Positions 17,560-26,946 of a DNA stretch of 64,000 nt are shown here, piece after piece. Numbering within the stretch: the stretch's first letter is position 1; each line of letters begins with the position of its first letter. The stretch spans positions 1-64,000 of the forward strand of contig CAYOOD010000035.1 in the NCBI GenBank assembly GCA_964405435.1, read 5' to 3'. The position numbers and the translations under genes are program-made. The notes under the pieces were generated by a model, which saw only the letters and a program-made list of their open reading frames with translations, made no database searches and was not told the origin of the DNA. The stretch is from DVEG01 sp964405435. GTDB taxonomy: Bacteria > Cyanobacteriota > Cyanobacteriia > Cyanobacteriales > Oscillatoriaceae.

Positions 17560-18468
17560 ATGGAAATCGCACCCTTACATCTCGGCGCATTGGCTCGGAT
17601 ACTGGATAGTCTAGAAATGGCAAAAGGTAAAAGTGTTGCGATCGCTTCTTGCCTTGCTCCCCTTGTTTATTTCGCTCTTCCTCTGCTGCCAACTGCTGCG
17701 AATGCACAATCCATTTCCCCAGCACCCGACGGCACCGGCACCCTCGTTACCCCCGACGGCAGACAGATTAACATTCAGGGAGGTTCCCTGTCAAGAGATG
17801 GCGCGAATCTCTTCCACAGCTTTCAGAAGTTTGGATTAGAAAAGGGGCAAATTGCAAACTTTCTCGCTGCACCCAATATCCGCAATATTCTGGGGCGAGT
17901 CACCGGCGGCGAGGCTTCGTATATTAACGGGTTAATCCAGGTAACGGGCGGGAATTCTAATCTTTACCTGATGAATCCAGCCGGAATCGTGTTTGGCGCG
18001 AATGCGTCGCTCAACGTGCCCGCTTCCTTTTTTGCCACTACCGCTACGGGGATTAAATTTGATGCGGGTTGGTTTAATGGCGCTGGCAGCAACGATTACG
18101 CTTCCCTAGTGGGAACGCCCAGTGCTTTTACTTTTTCTGTTGCCCAACCGGGAGCGATCGCAAATTATGGCAATTTAACCGTCGCGTCGGGAGAAACTCT
18201 CGGTTTATTAGGCGGAAGTGTTCTCAGCACGGGCACCCTTACCGCCCCAGACGGCAATATTACAATTGCTGCCGTACCGGGTGAAAATACCGTTCGCATT
18301 TCTCAAGAAGGACATCTTTTAAGCTTAGAAATTTCTCACCCTCTCACCCTCTCACCCTCTCACCCTCTCCCCCTCCCCTCACTCCGCTTTCTTTACCGCA
18401 ATTACTGGCAGGAGGAGACAGTCACGCCACGGGCGTACAAGTCAATTCTGACGGCACGGTGGTGCTGA
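17560..18468 (+). CDS. Fragment 1: signal peptide and TPS/haemagglutinin N-terminal domain
   Basis: The first 302 codons give a signal peptide (SVAIASCLAPLVYFALPLL, cleavage near ANA-QS) and a TpsA-type secretion domain with the family landmarks NIRNILGRVTGG and LYLMNPAGIVFG. TpsA proteins leave the cell through an outer-membrane TpsB pore; no TpsB gene lies in the window. The frame leaves the gene near the octamer repeat and runs 34 unrelated residues to its stop. A later ATG at 17617 (MAKGKSVAIAS) is an equally good start and gives a signal peptide of usual length. Confidence 0.8.
   Translation: MEIAPLHLGALARILDSLEMAKGKSVAIASCLAPLVYFALPLLPTAANAQSISPAPDGTGTLVTPDGRQINIQGGSLSRDGANLFHSFQKFGLEKGQIANFLAAPNIRNILGRVTGGEASYINGLIQVTGGNSNLYLMNPAGIVFGANASLNVPASFFATTATGIKFDAGWFNGAGSNDYASLVGTPSAFTFSVAQPGAIANYGNLTVASGETLGLLGGSVLSTGTLTAPDGNITIAAVPGENTVRISQEGHLLSLEISHPLTLSPSHPLPLPSLRFLYRNYWQEETVTPRAYKSILTARWC
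18335..18366 (+). repeat. CTCACCCT octamer repeated four times at a frameshift
   Basis: Four perfect tandem copies of an 8-base unit inside the reading frame of the giant gene. With four copies the upstream frame runs out of the gene; removing one copy makes it continue as LPQLLAGGDSHATGVQVNSD into the downstream haemagglutinin sequence. Confidence 0.9.
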
Positions 18469-18934
18469 CAGGTTCGGGTTTGGCAGTGGATTCGGGAGAT
18501 GTTGTCACACTCGGAAATCAGCTCGGCGCTCGCCAAGTCAATCTGAGGGCAACGCGCAATCTAACTTTAGTCGAAAGTCAGTTGCAAGCCACGGGCGATT
18601 TAACGCTGCTGGCGGGCGATACGGTGAGAATTCGCGATAGCGCGAGTCAGCCTTTTTCAGTGCGGGCGGGAATCTCTCGATTCAGGGCAATCGAAATATT
18701 GATATTTTAGCGCTGAATCATCCAGAAACGCCTTTTATTAGCGGCGGAAATTTGAGTTTAATCAGTGACGGGATAATTTCCGGTGACGCGCACTATCAGG
18801 CGGGTGGCAGTTTTTCTATTCTCAATCTTTCGGGAGAACCGGGTAGGTTTGTCAGTCTTTACGATCCGAAAATATTCTCCGATGGCGATATGGAAGGCAG
18901 CAGGAACGATTTCTGTTGGGAATATTACCATTAA
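18459..18934 (+). pseudogene. Fragments 2-3: frameshifted middle of the haemagglutinin domain
   Basis: The gene continues in a second frame (TGSGLAVDSGDVVTLGNQL ... DTVRIRDSASQPF), then near 18660 in a third frame (GGNLSIQGNRNIDILALNHP ... GDAHYQAGGSFSILNLSG), and near 18890 it changes again to the frame of the large beta-helix piece. Each step is explained by one or two missing or extra bases, and the GGGCGGGAA run at 18664-18672 marks the second. Confidence 0.7.
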
Positions 18935-21184
18935 TGGCATCGATCCGTCAATTTCTGCCGAGCCGATATTGATTTTAAGAGCGGGGGCAACTGTCGATCC
19001 GGCAAATGTTACGTTAGCGCAAGGCGGCACGCAAGAAGAAGCGAGAACGCTCTTTACTTCTCCTACAAAAGTAACATCGCCCGCGACTCTGACTGTGGGT
19101 AATATTTTGATGGATGCCGGCGGGATTGGCGGGGCGGTTATTTTAGAGGCAACCGGAGAGATTCAAACGGGAGCGGTTACTTCTAATGGCGGAGCGATTT
19201 ACGTCAATAGCGGCGGCGCGCTGAATAGCACGGGAATTTTAAGCTCAACAGCCGCAAGTGGAGATAGTGGCAGCATCTCGCTGCAAGCGGCAAATAATAT
19301 CACCGCAAATGGGTTAAATGCTTCCAGCCTTGACGGGAATGCGGGTAGCATCACGCTCTACAGCAAAACAGGAGCCATTGATATCAGTGCTGCTCCTGTC
19401 GAGGCGAATTCTGTCGGCGGCAATGGCGGTAATGTTTTGTTTTATGCAGGGAATAGTACGCTTGCGGCGGGTAATGTAACCAGTTCGAGTGTTAGCGGGA
19501 TTCCTGGGGATATTACTTTTTATGCCGGGGGCGATATCGCGGCGGCGGGCGCGACGGGCGGGGCAATTTCTCTGAGCAGCGTTAATGGGGGGATTGATAC
19601 CACTGGGGGAGAGATTAACGCAGCTTCTGACAGTGCTGTCACCGTGGCGGCTTTTGAAGGTGTTGCTACGGGCAATATCAATGCGGGGAGTATCAGCATT
19701 ACCAGCAGTAATGGAGAAATTTCTACTCTGGCTGGCATCCTAAGTTCTGCGCCAAATGGGGCGGCAACCGGTGACGTCACGCTACAGGCTTATGGCAATA
19801 TCTCCACAGGTGAGATTGTCACAAATGGAGGCAACATCAATCTGGTGAGTAGTTACGGCACTATCCAAACTACTGCGGGCACCCTGAATTCTGCTTCGGA
19901 TAGTGGCAGTGGCGGCGATATTGCCCTGTGGAGTTACGGGAATACTATAACGGGGAATATAATCTCCGATGGCGGCAAGATTGACATCAAAAGTACCTAC
20001 GGCGCGATCGATACCAGCAGCGGCACTCTAGATTCGTCCTCTTATAACAGTATTGGCGATGCGATCGCCTTGCCGAGTGACGGCGATATTAAACCTGGCA
20101 ATATAATCTCCGATGGCGACAAGATTGGGATCGCGAATACCTACGATTCGATCGATATTAGCGGCGGCACCCTAGAATCATCCTCCGCTAGCGGCACTGG
20201 CGGCGCGATCGCTATTCAAGGTGTATCTATTACTACAGGGAATATATTTTCCGATGGCGGTGCTGTCAGCCTCTTCAGCAGTCAAGGTTCTAGCAATATA
20301 ACTTGGGAAACTCCACAGGCTAGTTCACCTTTGAGCGATAGCAGCGCGAACTCCTTTGCCGCTGATTTTGATATTACTACTCGAGATATCACCTCTGCTG
20401 GAGGCGATATCTCTATCGTTAGCGCAAATGGCAGCATCAATACCAGCGGCGGCACCCTAAACTCTATTGGCAACACCGCCGACGGCGATGTCTCCATTTA
20501 CGCTTTTAATAAAATTGTCACCGCAGATATCTTCTCCGACTACGGCAAGATTAGCCTCGAGACTCACCAAGGCGCGATCGATACCAATAGCGGCACCCTA
20601 AGCTCCTTTTACCCGCCCAGAATAACCCAAGGAAGCGCTCAATCTCCGCCGGAAGATAAGAACGCTGTGGGCGACTCGCCCCCACAGCCGCCCAACCCAC
20701 CAGCGATCGCATTGCTGAGCGCGCCCGTCCTTGCACTTCCTGCAATTGCCAGCCCCTCAGAAGTTGCAACCCCAACGCCCGCTCCGGCTCCGGCAGAAGC
20801 GCCAGCTCCGGCTTCAGCTCCGGCTCCGGCTCCGGCTCCCTCGACGAGTGCAACACCGACTCCGGCTTCGGCTTCGGCTCCGGCTCCCTCGACGAGTGCA
20901 ACGCCGACGCCGACTGTGAGGGTGGCGACGCCGACACCGGCTCCGAGTGCTGCCGCTTCTCCTGCGCCCGCGCCGACTTCTAGCTCCTCAACGTCTCCTG
21001 TGCCGACGCCAAGTGCAACACCCAGCCTCTCAATTGCGCCCGCGCCGACTCCGAACAATTCAACGGCTGCTACGCCAACGCCGATTTCTAGCCCACCCGT
21101 GACGCCCGCGCCTTCTGTCGCGCCTTCCGTCTCGATTGCGCCCGCACCAATTTCTACCGCACCCGTGACGCCCGCGCCTTCTGT
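18783..21184 (+). CDS. Fragment 4: Gly/Ser/Asn beta-helix and Pro/Ala-rich linker, up to the gap
   Basis: From about 18895 the frame encodes a beta-helical region of repeated GGDIS/GNIISDGG-like turns rich in Gly, Ser, Asn and Thr (about 19040-20600), then a linker of repeated APAPAPSTSATPTP-type motifs (about 20750 to 21184). The first 37 codons of the open frame, before about 18895, are a shadow. The linker is repetitive at the DNA level, which probably caused the assembly gap. The open frame formally continues through the Ns to 21449, but the protein beyond the gap is in another frame. Confidence 0.75.
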
Positions 21185-21284
21185 NNNNNNNNNNNNNNNN
21201 NNNNNNNNNNNNNNNNNNNNNNNNNNNNNNNNNNNNNNNNNNNNNNNNNNNNNNNNNNNNNNNNNNNNNNNNNNNNNNNNNNNN
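21185..21284. other. Assembly gap of exactly 100 Ns
   Basis: The gap lies in the Pro/Ala repeat linker. The exact 100 length suggests a placeholder of unknown real size. The Pro/Ala repeat continues after it in a different frame, so at least some linker repeats are missing or the size is wrong. Immediately after it, a 54-base repeat unit (PAPSVAIAPAPIPAVAVT) is present twice. Confidence 0.95.
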
Positions 21285-21312
21285 CGCGATTGCGCCCGCG
21301 CCAATTCCCGCA

Positions 21313-23421
21313 GTGGCAGTAACGCCCGCGCCTTCTGTCGCGATTGCGCCCGCGCCAATTCCCGCAGTGGCAGTAACGCCCGCGCCTTCTGTCTCGATTG
21401 CGCCCGCGTCTCCTGCTGCGCCTTCCGTCTCGATTGCGCCCGCGCCTAGTGCAACAGCAGCCGTGACTGCTGCGCCTCCTGTAGAGCTTTCCGTCTCGAT
21501 TGCGCCCGCGCCTAGTGCAACAGCAGCCGTGACTGCTGCGCCTTCTGTAGAGCCTTCCGTCTCGATTGCACCCGCGCCTTCTACAGCGCCGAGCACATCT
21601 GGAAATGCCGCGCCAACTGCCACAACCAGCGTCTCTGTAGAAGCGCCAACGCCAACAACCAGCGCCGCCGTTGTGGAAGCGCCAACTGCCGCAACCAGCG
21701 TCTCTATAGAAGCGCCAACTGCCGCAACCAGCGTTTCTATAGAAGCGCCAACTGCCGCAACCAGCGTTTCTGTAGAAGCGCCAACTGCCACAACCAGCGT
21801 CTCTGTAGAAGCGCCAACTGCCGCCACTAGAGTTTCTGTAACTTCGGCGACGACTTCCAGCTCGTTAGACGCTTCTGCCGGAGCCAGTACGTCAGTTCAA
21901 GCGCCTGGAGCGCCGGAGGAAAATCAAAACTCTCCCGTCAGCCAGCCTGTGAATTTATCCGCCCTGGAAGTCACTAACACAACCGGAGATACTCTCGAGC
22001 CTATCCAACTGGGGGAAAACAACCAGGGTGTGACAGTGCTGGCGCGGGAAGTGGGAACTTGTCTCGCTTCGGAGCAAGCCCGACAAACTGCTCCCAAAAA
22101 CTACGATAAGGCGATCGCCTGCTATGAGAAAAATTTGCAGTTGGCGCGGGCAATTGGCGATCGCTCCCGCGAAGGCTTGGCGCTGCACAATTTAGCCGTG
22201 ACTTACTACGCGATCGGCAACTATACCCAAGCGATTGACTACCACCAGAAGCGCTTGGCGTTTGCCGATTCCCTGCAAGATTCTGCCGGACGGGGAACAG
22301 CACTAAGTGGTCTGGGAGCCGCTTACGGGGCGCTGGGAAATTATGACAAAGCGATTGAATTTTACCAGCAATCTCTGGAAATCGCCCGGTCGATAAAAGC
22401 CCCCGAATTAGAGATAGAGACTCTCGGCAATCTGGGATTAGTTTACGCCAGCCAGAAAGATTATGTCAAGGCAATCCCCGTTCTAGAGGAAAGTTTGGCA
22501 ATATCCCGCCAGCAGAAAAACAGCCGGGGAGAACGACAAGCTTTAAGTTCTCTGGGGCTTGCATATTATGCCCTGACAGAGTATAATAAATCAATTGAAG
22601 TGCTTCAGCAAAGTCTAGCACTGGCGCAACAGGCAACCGATCGCGCAGGAGAAGGGCGAGCGCGAGAAACGCTGGGAATGGCTTACTATGCCAAAGAAGA
22701 TTATACCCGCGCGATCGCGTCTTACGAACAGAGTTTAGCCATTGCCCGAGAAACAGGCGATCGTCCCGCCGAAGCGCGATCGCTCAGCAACTTGGGCGAC
22801 GCTCTCTACAAAGCCAAACAGCCGGAAAAAGCCGTTAAACCCCTCCTCGCTGCGATCGAAATTTGGGAATCCCTGCGGGAACAATTAGGCAGCAATCACC
22901 TCAACAAAGTCTCAATTTTTGAAACCCAGGAAACCACCTACAGCACCCTGCAAGAAATACTCGTCGAACAAAATCAACTGGCAACCGCTCTGGAAATCAC
23001 CGAACGCGGGCGGGCGCGGGCATTTGTAGAATTAGTCGCGAAGGGATTGCCGAATGGGGAGGCACCTGTTGATATTACACCCCCTACTATTCAGGAAATC
23101 AAAAAAATTGCCAAAGCCCAAAATTTCACCCTAGTTTCCTATTCAGTAATGAAACGCCTAGTTGAAAAAGAGGGCAGGCGACAGATCGAAGACTCGGAAT
23201 TGTATATTTGGGCAATCCAGCCCACGGGCGAAATCGCGTTTCGCCGCAGCGATCTCAAATCCTTGCGCGAAAAAAATCTCTCCCTCTCCCAACTGGTTTC
23301 CCTGAATCGGTGCTTTACGCCCGCTTGTTTCAGGAGGCAACTAAATACTCTAAAAAATTGGTCATTACGGGAGGATAAACCCGCGCGATCGCTCCACCCT
23401 GCCCTGCACGAGTTCCACTAA
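21313..23421 (+). CDS. Fragment 5: linker end, TPR array and start of the CHAT domain
   Basis: After the gap the frame (open from 21285) carries the Pro/Ala linker (VSIAPAPSATAAV) and a repeated TAATSVSVEAP stretch, then from about 22060 a TPR array of about seven repeats of the type ALHNLAVTYYAIGNYTQAI, then LEITERGRARAFVELVAKG, the usual join to a CHAT domain. It ends at TAA 23419-23421. The same frame resumes after this stop as the next entry. Between about 23310 and 23375 another frame reads ARLFQEATKYSKKLVIT, which resembles normal CHAT sequence, so small compensating indels are possible there. Confidence 0.75.
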   Translation: MAVTPAPSVAIAPAPIPAVAVTPAPSVSIAPASPAAPSVSIAPAPSATAAVTAAPPVELSVSIAPAPSATAAVTAAPSVEPSVSIAPAPSTAPSTSGNAAPTATTSVSVEAPTPTTSAAVVEAPTAATSVSIEAPTAATSVSIEAPTAATSVSVEAPTATTSVSVEAPTAATRVSVTSATTSSSLDASAGASTSVQAPGAPEENQNSPVSQPVNLSALEVTNTTGDTLEPIQLGENNQGVTVLAREVGTCLASEQARQTAPKNYDKAIACYEKNLQLARAIGDRSREGLALHNLAVTYYAIGNYTQAIDYHQKRLAFADSLQDSAGRGTALSGLGAAYGALGNYDKAIEFYQQSLEIARSIKAPELEIETLGNLGLVYASQKDYVKAIPVLEESLAISRQQKNSRGERQALSSLGLAYYALTEYNKSIEVLQQSLALAQQATDRAGEGRARETLGMAYYAKEDYTRAIASYEQSLAIARETGDRPAEARSLSNLGDALYKAKQPEKAVKPLLAAIEIWESLREQLGSNHLNKVSIFETQETTYSTLQEILVEQNQLATALEITERGRARAFVELVAKGLPNGEAPVDITPPTIQEIKKIAKAQNFTLVSYSVMKRLVEKEGRRQIEDSELYIWAIQPTGEIAFRRSDLKSLREKNLSLSQLVSLNRCFTPACFRRQLNTLKNWSLREDKPARSLHPALHEFH

Positions 23422-23448
23422 TTACTGATAGAAACCATTGCGGATATC

Positions 23449-24246
23449 TTGCCGAAAAATCCAGACGATCGCGTCACGTTCATCCCGCACCAAGAACTTT
23501 TCATCGTGTCATTCAATGCGCTGCAAGATGCTGCCGGTTCTTACCTGATTGAGCAGCACACCATCCTCACGGCTCCCTCGATTCAGGTGCTCGCGTTGAC
23601 GCACCAAAAACGGCAGCGATCGTCGGGAGAACAGGTGCTAGTAGTGGGCAATCCCGCCATGCCGAGCATTGATGTACCTGGGGGCTCTCCCGTGCAATTA
23701 ACCCCGCTGCCCAATGCGGAAACCGAGGCGCTAGAAATTGCTCGCCTTTTCAATACGCAAGCCCTCACCGGCAGTGCCGCCACGAAAGAAGCGGTACTTC
23801 AAAAAAAGTCAGGCGCGCGAATCGTACATTTAGCAACCCACGGATTATTAGATGATTTCGAGGGAATGGGAATGCCCGGATCGATCGCACTTGCCCCCAC
23901 GGCGAGCGATCGCGGATTTCTCACCTCTAGTGAAATTATCAACCTGAAATTAAACGCCGAATTAGTGGTTTTAAGCGCCTGCGACACCGGGCGGGGGCGG
24001 ATTACCGGCGATGGCGTTATCGGATTGTCGCGATCGCTGATTTCTGCAGGCGTCCCCAGCGTCATCGTTTCCCTGTGGGCGGTGCCGGATAAATCGACAT
24101 CGGAATTGATGCAAGAATTTTACCGCCAGATGCAGCTCAACCCCGACAAAGCCAAAGCCCTGCGCGCTGCAGCGATCGCGACTTTAGAAAACAACCCCAA
24201 CCCCAAAGATTGGGCAGCATTTACCTTGATTGGCGAAGCCGAATAA
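23449..24246 (+). CDS. Fragment 6: CHAT peptidase domain
   Basis: A CHAT (caspase HetF-associated with TPRs) domain of 265 codons with the catalytic pair: His in IVHLATHGLLDD and Cys in VVLSACDTGRGRITGDG. It continues the frame of the TPR fragment after one stop codon, so it was one protein with it. CHAT domains are proteases activated by TPR-bound partners. If expressed alone, start would be TTG 23449 or a later ATG. A GCGAGC/GCTCGC hairpin follows at 24360-24376. Confidence 0.75.
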   Translation: MPKNPDDRVTFIPHQELFIVSFNALQDAAGSYLIEQHTILTAPSIQVLALTHQKRQRSSGEQVLVVGNPAMPSIDVPGGSPVQLTPLPNAETEALEIARLFNTQALTGSAATKEAVLQKKSGARIVHLATHGLLDDFEGMGMPGSIALAPTASDRGFLTSSEIINLKLNAELVVLSACDTGRGRITGDGVIGLSRSLISAGVPSVIVSLWAVPDKSTSELMQEFYRQMQLNPDKAKALRAAAIATLENNPNPKDWAAFTLIGEAE

Positions 24247-24359
24247 TTGCTAGCCAAAAGCGCCGCACGCTCCGCGCTTTTGTCAACATTACCCCCTCAG
24301 TCTGTCATCAATCAGCGGCGAGCATCTCGTTTTGGCAACGCCGACCTTTTTTCAGGAGT

Positions 24360-24376
24360 GCGAGCTTCCAGCTCGC
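24360..24376. terminator. Short GCGAGC hairpin after the CHAT gene
   Basis: GCGAGC and GCTCGC separated by TTCCA. No U-tract, so termination is only possible. Confidence 0.3.
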
Positions 24377-24442
24377 TCTGGGATTGATGGTGAGCGAGAC
24401 GCTCACAAAACGGGATGCTCCCAATCAGCCGCGAGAGCCCAC

Positions 24443-25021
24443 CTAAAACAACTCTTTCTCTGGTTCTTTAAACATTAAAATACTCTCGTAATTTTTCCAT
24501 TCCATAAATCGATCGCGCTTTAACGTTCCGATTTGGATGAATCCTTGCTTTTGATGAAATCCGAGAGAACGGTCATTTGAGAGAGGTTTGCTGACAATAA
24601 ATGTCGAAAAGCAAGCCTCGGGGAAAAGATCGTAAAGTGAACGGTACATGAACCGAGCAATTCCCTTGCCCATACAGTCCGGTTTCGCGGCTACTATTTG
24701 AATATAAAAATGCCGATCGCTGAGAAGTTTCTCTTTGTAAGAGAAAGCTTCCCCGGCAATCTGGCTGAAAAAATCCTCGCTAATTTTGGGTTGAGACAAA
24801 GCCAAAAATCCCAGCACCTCATCTGTAGAATTAACAGCAACAAAATACTGAGTCGCATGACTCGAAGCTTGTAAAATTTCTTCGTCGGTTGTTTGGGCTA
24901 ATAAAAAGCCATAATAATTTGAGGAATTTTTGCCTCGAACGTGAGAATTATGAATCTCGCGGATGGCTCCAATATGATGATTCTGGGCTGCTAAAAAAGT
25001 TAATTTTTCCAAGTCTGTCAT
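24443..25021 (-). CDS. GNAT-family N-acetyltransferase
   Basis: A 192-residue protein with the GNAT acetyl-CoA loop (AKPDCMGKGIARFMYRSLYD, the R/Q-x-x-G-x-G/A motif) and a following LGFHQKQGFIQIG segment that closes the fold. Start ATG 25021 (MTDLEKLTFL); the frame is open from TTG 25036. The acetylated substrate is unknown. It stands alone, divergent from the CHAT gene. Confidence 0.8.
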   Translation of the reverse strand: MTDLEKLTFLAAQNHHIGAIREIHNSHVRGKNSSNYYGFLLAQTTDEEILQASSHATQYFVAVNSTDEVLGFLALSQPKISEDFFSQIAGEAFSYKEKLLSDRHFYIQIVAAKPDCMGKGIARFMYRSLYDLFPEACFSTFIVSKPLSNDRSLGFHQKQGFIQIGTLKRDRFMEWKNYESILMFKEPEKELF

Positions 25022-25424
25022 AAGCGATCGCCCCAAAGGTTCTGCAATCTATTCTAAAGGCTCGATCGCGTTTCGCTTGCCTCAACCTGCCCGGTTAGCC
25101 GGTGAAGCGGGCTGTCGCGCAAGCGCCCCCTCCATCGACAGCGCAGCGCGAGACTGCGTATTGAGACAAGCACTTTTGTCTCAGTCTCGCGCGTTTTCGC
25201 CCGATCGAAAAACCAGAAGCCTTATCTGGCAAAGCTTTGCTGCCTCTGAGACCCTGAGACAAACTTCTCCGCATCCTATGACTTCCCGATCGGTGAAAAA
25301 CGGCGAAATCCCTCTCCCTGCAAAGCTTTGGCGCGATCGGCTAAAGTTTTCCACAGGCGCGCAGCGAGACTGCTTCGGCAGCGAGTTCCGCGCCCAACCT
25401 CAAAGGCGAGAGAGGCAGATTGTT

Positions 25425-25544
25425 CTAATCTTCCTCCCCCTCCTCAAAGAGGTGCTTTTTGCAGAAAGCATCCGCGAGGCTGACGATTTCGCCGGATTTC
25501 GCCTGCATTTGCTTGAGAACTTTTTCTCGCCCCTGTTGAGCCAT
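25425..25544 (-). CDS. Possible 39-residue acidic protein
   Basis: ATG 25544 starts MAQQGREKVLKQMQAKSGE and ends KKHLFEEGEED, a charged helical small protein whose codons look coding. No strong ribosome site and no known family. The surrounding 25037-25702 interval has no better candidate; a longer plus-strand frame there is Arg/Ser-rich noise. Confidence 0.3.
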   Translation of the reverse strand: MAQQGREKVLKQMQAKSGEIVSLADAFCKKHLFEEGEED

Positions 25545-25702
25545 AAAATCTCGTTCATTGCGATCGCGTGTCCTTGTTATTCTATCTGGCTGGTGTAGAA
25601 TCCTGTACTTTTTGTTACATTTCTCGTAACGGCGCGATCGACTCGCTAAACTTAGCGTAGATTGGCAGAACAGACTTTTTGATGAGGAGAGGAGAAAAGC
25701 TC

Positions 25703-26812
25703 GTGCATAAACTCACCCGATTTTTCTTTACCACCGCTCTGATTTTGAGCGTTTTGTGTTTTCCGAGCAAAGCTTTTGCTAAAGCCAAAATCCAAATGGC
25801 AATCCTGCTAGATTCTAGCAATAGCATGGACGGACTGATCGACCAAGCGCGGACGCAAATTTGGCAAATTGTTAATTCTTTAACGCAAGTCACAAAAGAT
25901 GGCGAAGTGCCAGAGCTAGAAGTATCCTTATTCCATTACGGAAACGATAACTTACCTTCACAGGAGGGATTTCTCAGACTCTTAACTGGATTTACTCCAG
26001 AGTTGGATGTCGTTTCTGAAAACCTATTCAGCATCGAAACAAAAGGCGGTGAAGAATATGCCGGTTGGGTGATTCAATCGGCTGTTCAAAAATTAAACTG
26101 GAGTCAAGACAAAGAAGATTTTCGCGTTATTTTTATTGCAGGGAATGAACCCTTCGATCAAGGGCCAATCCCTTGGAGCGAATCGGTCAAACTCGCCGCT
26201 AAGGCAGATATTCTCGTCAACACTATCTACTGCGGTTCGGCAGAAAGCGACGAGCGGCAGTTGTGGGCTTCAGGCGCGACTTTAGCAAACGGCAGTCACT
26301 TCAATATTGACCAAAATCAAGAAATTGAAGTGATTAAGTCTCCTTATGACGAAGAAATCGCCGATTGGAATGCGAAACTCAATCAAACCTACATTCCCTA
26401 TGGGACAGAAGGAGAATCTGGGCAACAACGTCAGGCGATGGAAGATGCGAATTCCGGCATGAATTTGGTTTCGCGCGGAAACTCGAAAGCGTCTGGATAT
26501 TATAACAACGCTTCCTGGGATTTAATTGATGCTCTTGATAAAGAAATAGTCACCCTGGAGGGATTGCCAGATGAAGCTCTGCCGAAAGCCATGCAGGGCA
26601 TGACTCTCGCTCAAAAGCGAGAATATGTAGCGGCGAGAAAAGCAGAAAGAGAGAAAATTCAAGAAACGATTCGCGAATTATATAAAAAGCGTACCGAAGA
26701 TGTAGAAGCCCAGCGCAAACTCCGCGCGAATAGCGGCGAGAAGACTCTCGATTCTGTCATTATTGAAAGTCTCCGCCAGCAATTAGCAGCTAAAGGATTT
26801 AAGCTTCAATAA
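25703..26812 (+). CDS. Exported VWA-domain protein
   Basis: The product (about 369 residues) has a signal peptide (HKLTRFFFTTALILSVLCF, cleavage near AFA-KAK) and a von Willebrand A domain with a MIDAS motif (LLDSSNSMDG) near its start; a C-terminal coiled-coil rich in Glu/Lys/Arg follows (about 290-360). I chose GTG 25703: AGGAGAGGAG lies 8 bases upstream. The frame is also open from TTG 25679 and ATG 25682, but those lie before the ribosome site. Location periplasm or outer surface is inferred. A perfect palindrome sits just downstream. Confidence 0.75.
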   Translation: MHKLTRFFFTTALILSVLCFPSKAFAKAKIQMAILLDSSNSMDGLIDQARTQIWQIVNSLTQVTKDGEVPELEVSLFHYGNDNLPSQEGFLRLLTGFTPELDVVSENLFSIETKGGEEYAGWVIQSAVQKLNWSQDKEDFRVIFIAGNEPFDQGPIPWSESVKLAAKADILVNTIYCGSAESDERQLWASGATLANGSHFNIDQNQEIEVIKSPYDEEIADWNAKLNQTYIPYGTEGESGQQRQAMEDANSGMNLVSRGNSKASGYYNNASWDLIDALDKEIVTLEGLPDEALPKAMQGMTLAQKREYVAARKAEREKIQETIRELYKKRTEDVEAQRKLRANSGEKTLDSVIIESLRQQLAAKGFKLQ

Positions 26813-26840
26813 GTCAGTTTTCAAGCGAGTGAGGGACGTT

Positions 26841-26873
26841 AGAAACCCGGCTTCTTGAAGAAGCCGGGTTTCT
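26841..26873 (+). terminator. AGAAACCCGGCTTCTT palindrome, repeat family copy
   Basis: Two 16-base arms around a single G form a perfect hairpin after the VWA gene. The same palindrome is at 51043-51077, and shorter versions at 39641-39673. Likely acts as a terminator, but also belongs to a dispersed repeat. Confidence 0.7.
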
Positions 26874-26946
26874 TCGTCAACCCGAAGCTACCGGGTTTCT
26901 CAAGCTATTTTTTCAGCGCGCCAGCGCGATTAACGCCCAGCCGGCA

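Larger units (their letters stand above)
17560..24246 (+). pseudogene. Giant haemagglutinin-N / proline-alanine linker / TPR / CHAT gene, broken
   Basis: The pieces in order form one known cyanobacterial architecture: a signal peptide and filamentous-haemagglutinin N-terminal secretion domain, a long Gly/Ser/Asn-rich beta-helix, a Pro/Ala-rich linker, about six or seven TPRs and a CHAT caspase-like peptidase. In this sequence the frame changes at 18335-18366 (octamer repeat), at about 18660, at about 18890, a 100-N gap interrupts the linker, and a TAA at 23419-23421 stands where a Gln codon would continue the CHAT domain (EFH-stop-LLIETI). Frame changes of a few bases may also exist at 23310-23375. 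Either the gene is a recent pseudogene, or it is switched by slippage, or the assembly has errors. Confidence 0.75.

Noticed and set aside
25077..25598. 173-aa plus-strand ORF
   Set aside because: Composition is random-like, rich in Arg and Ser, and includes the complementary part of a small minus-strand ORF; no ribosome site.
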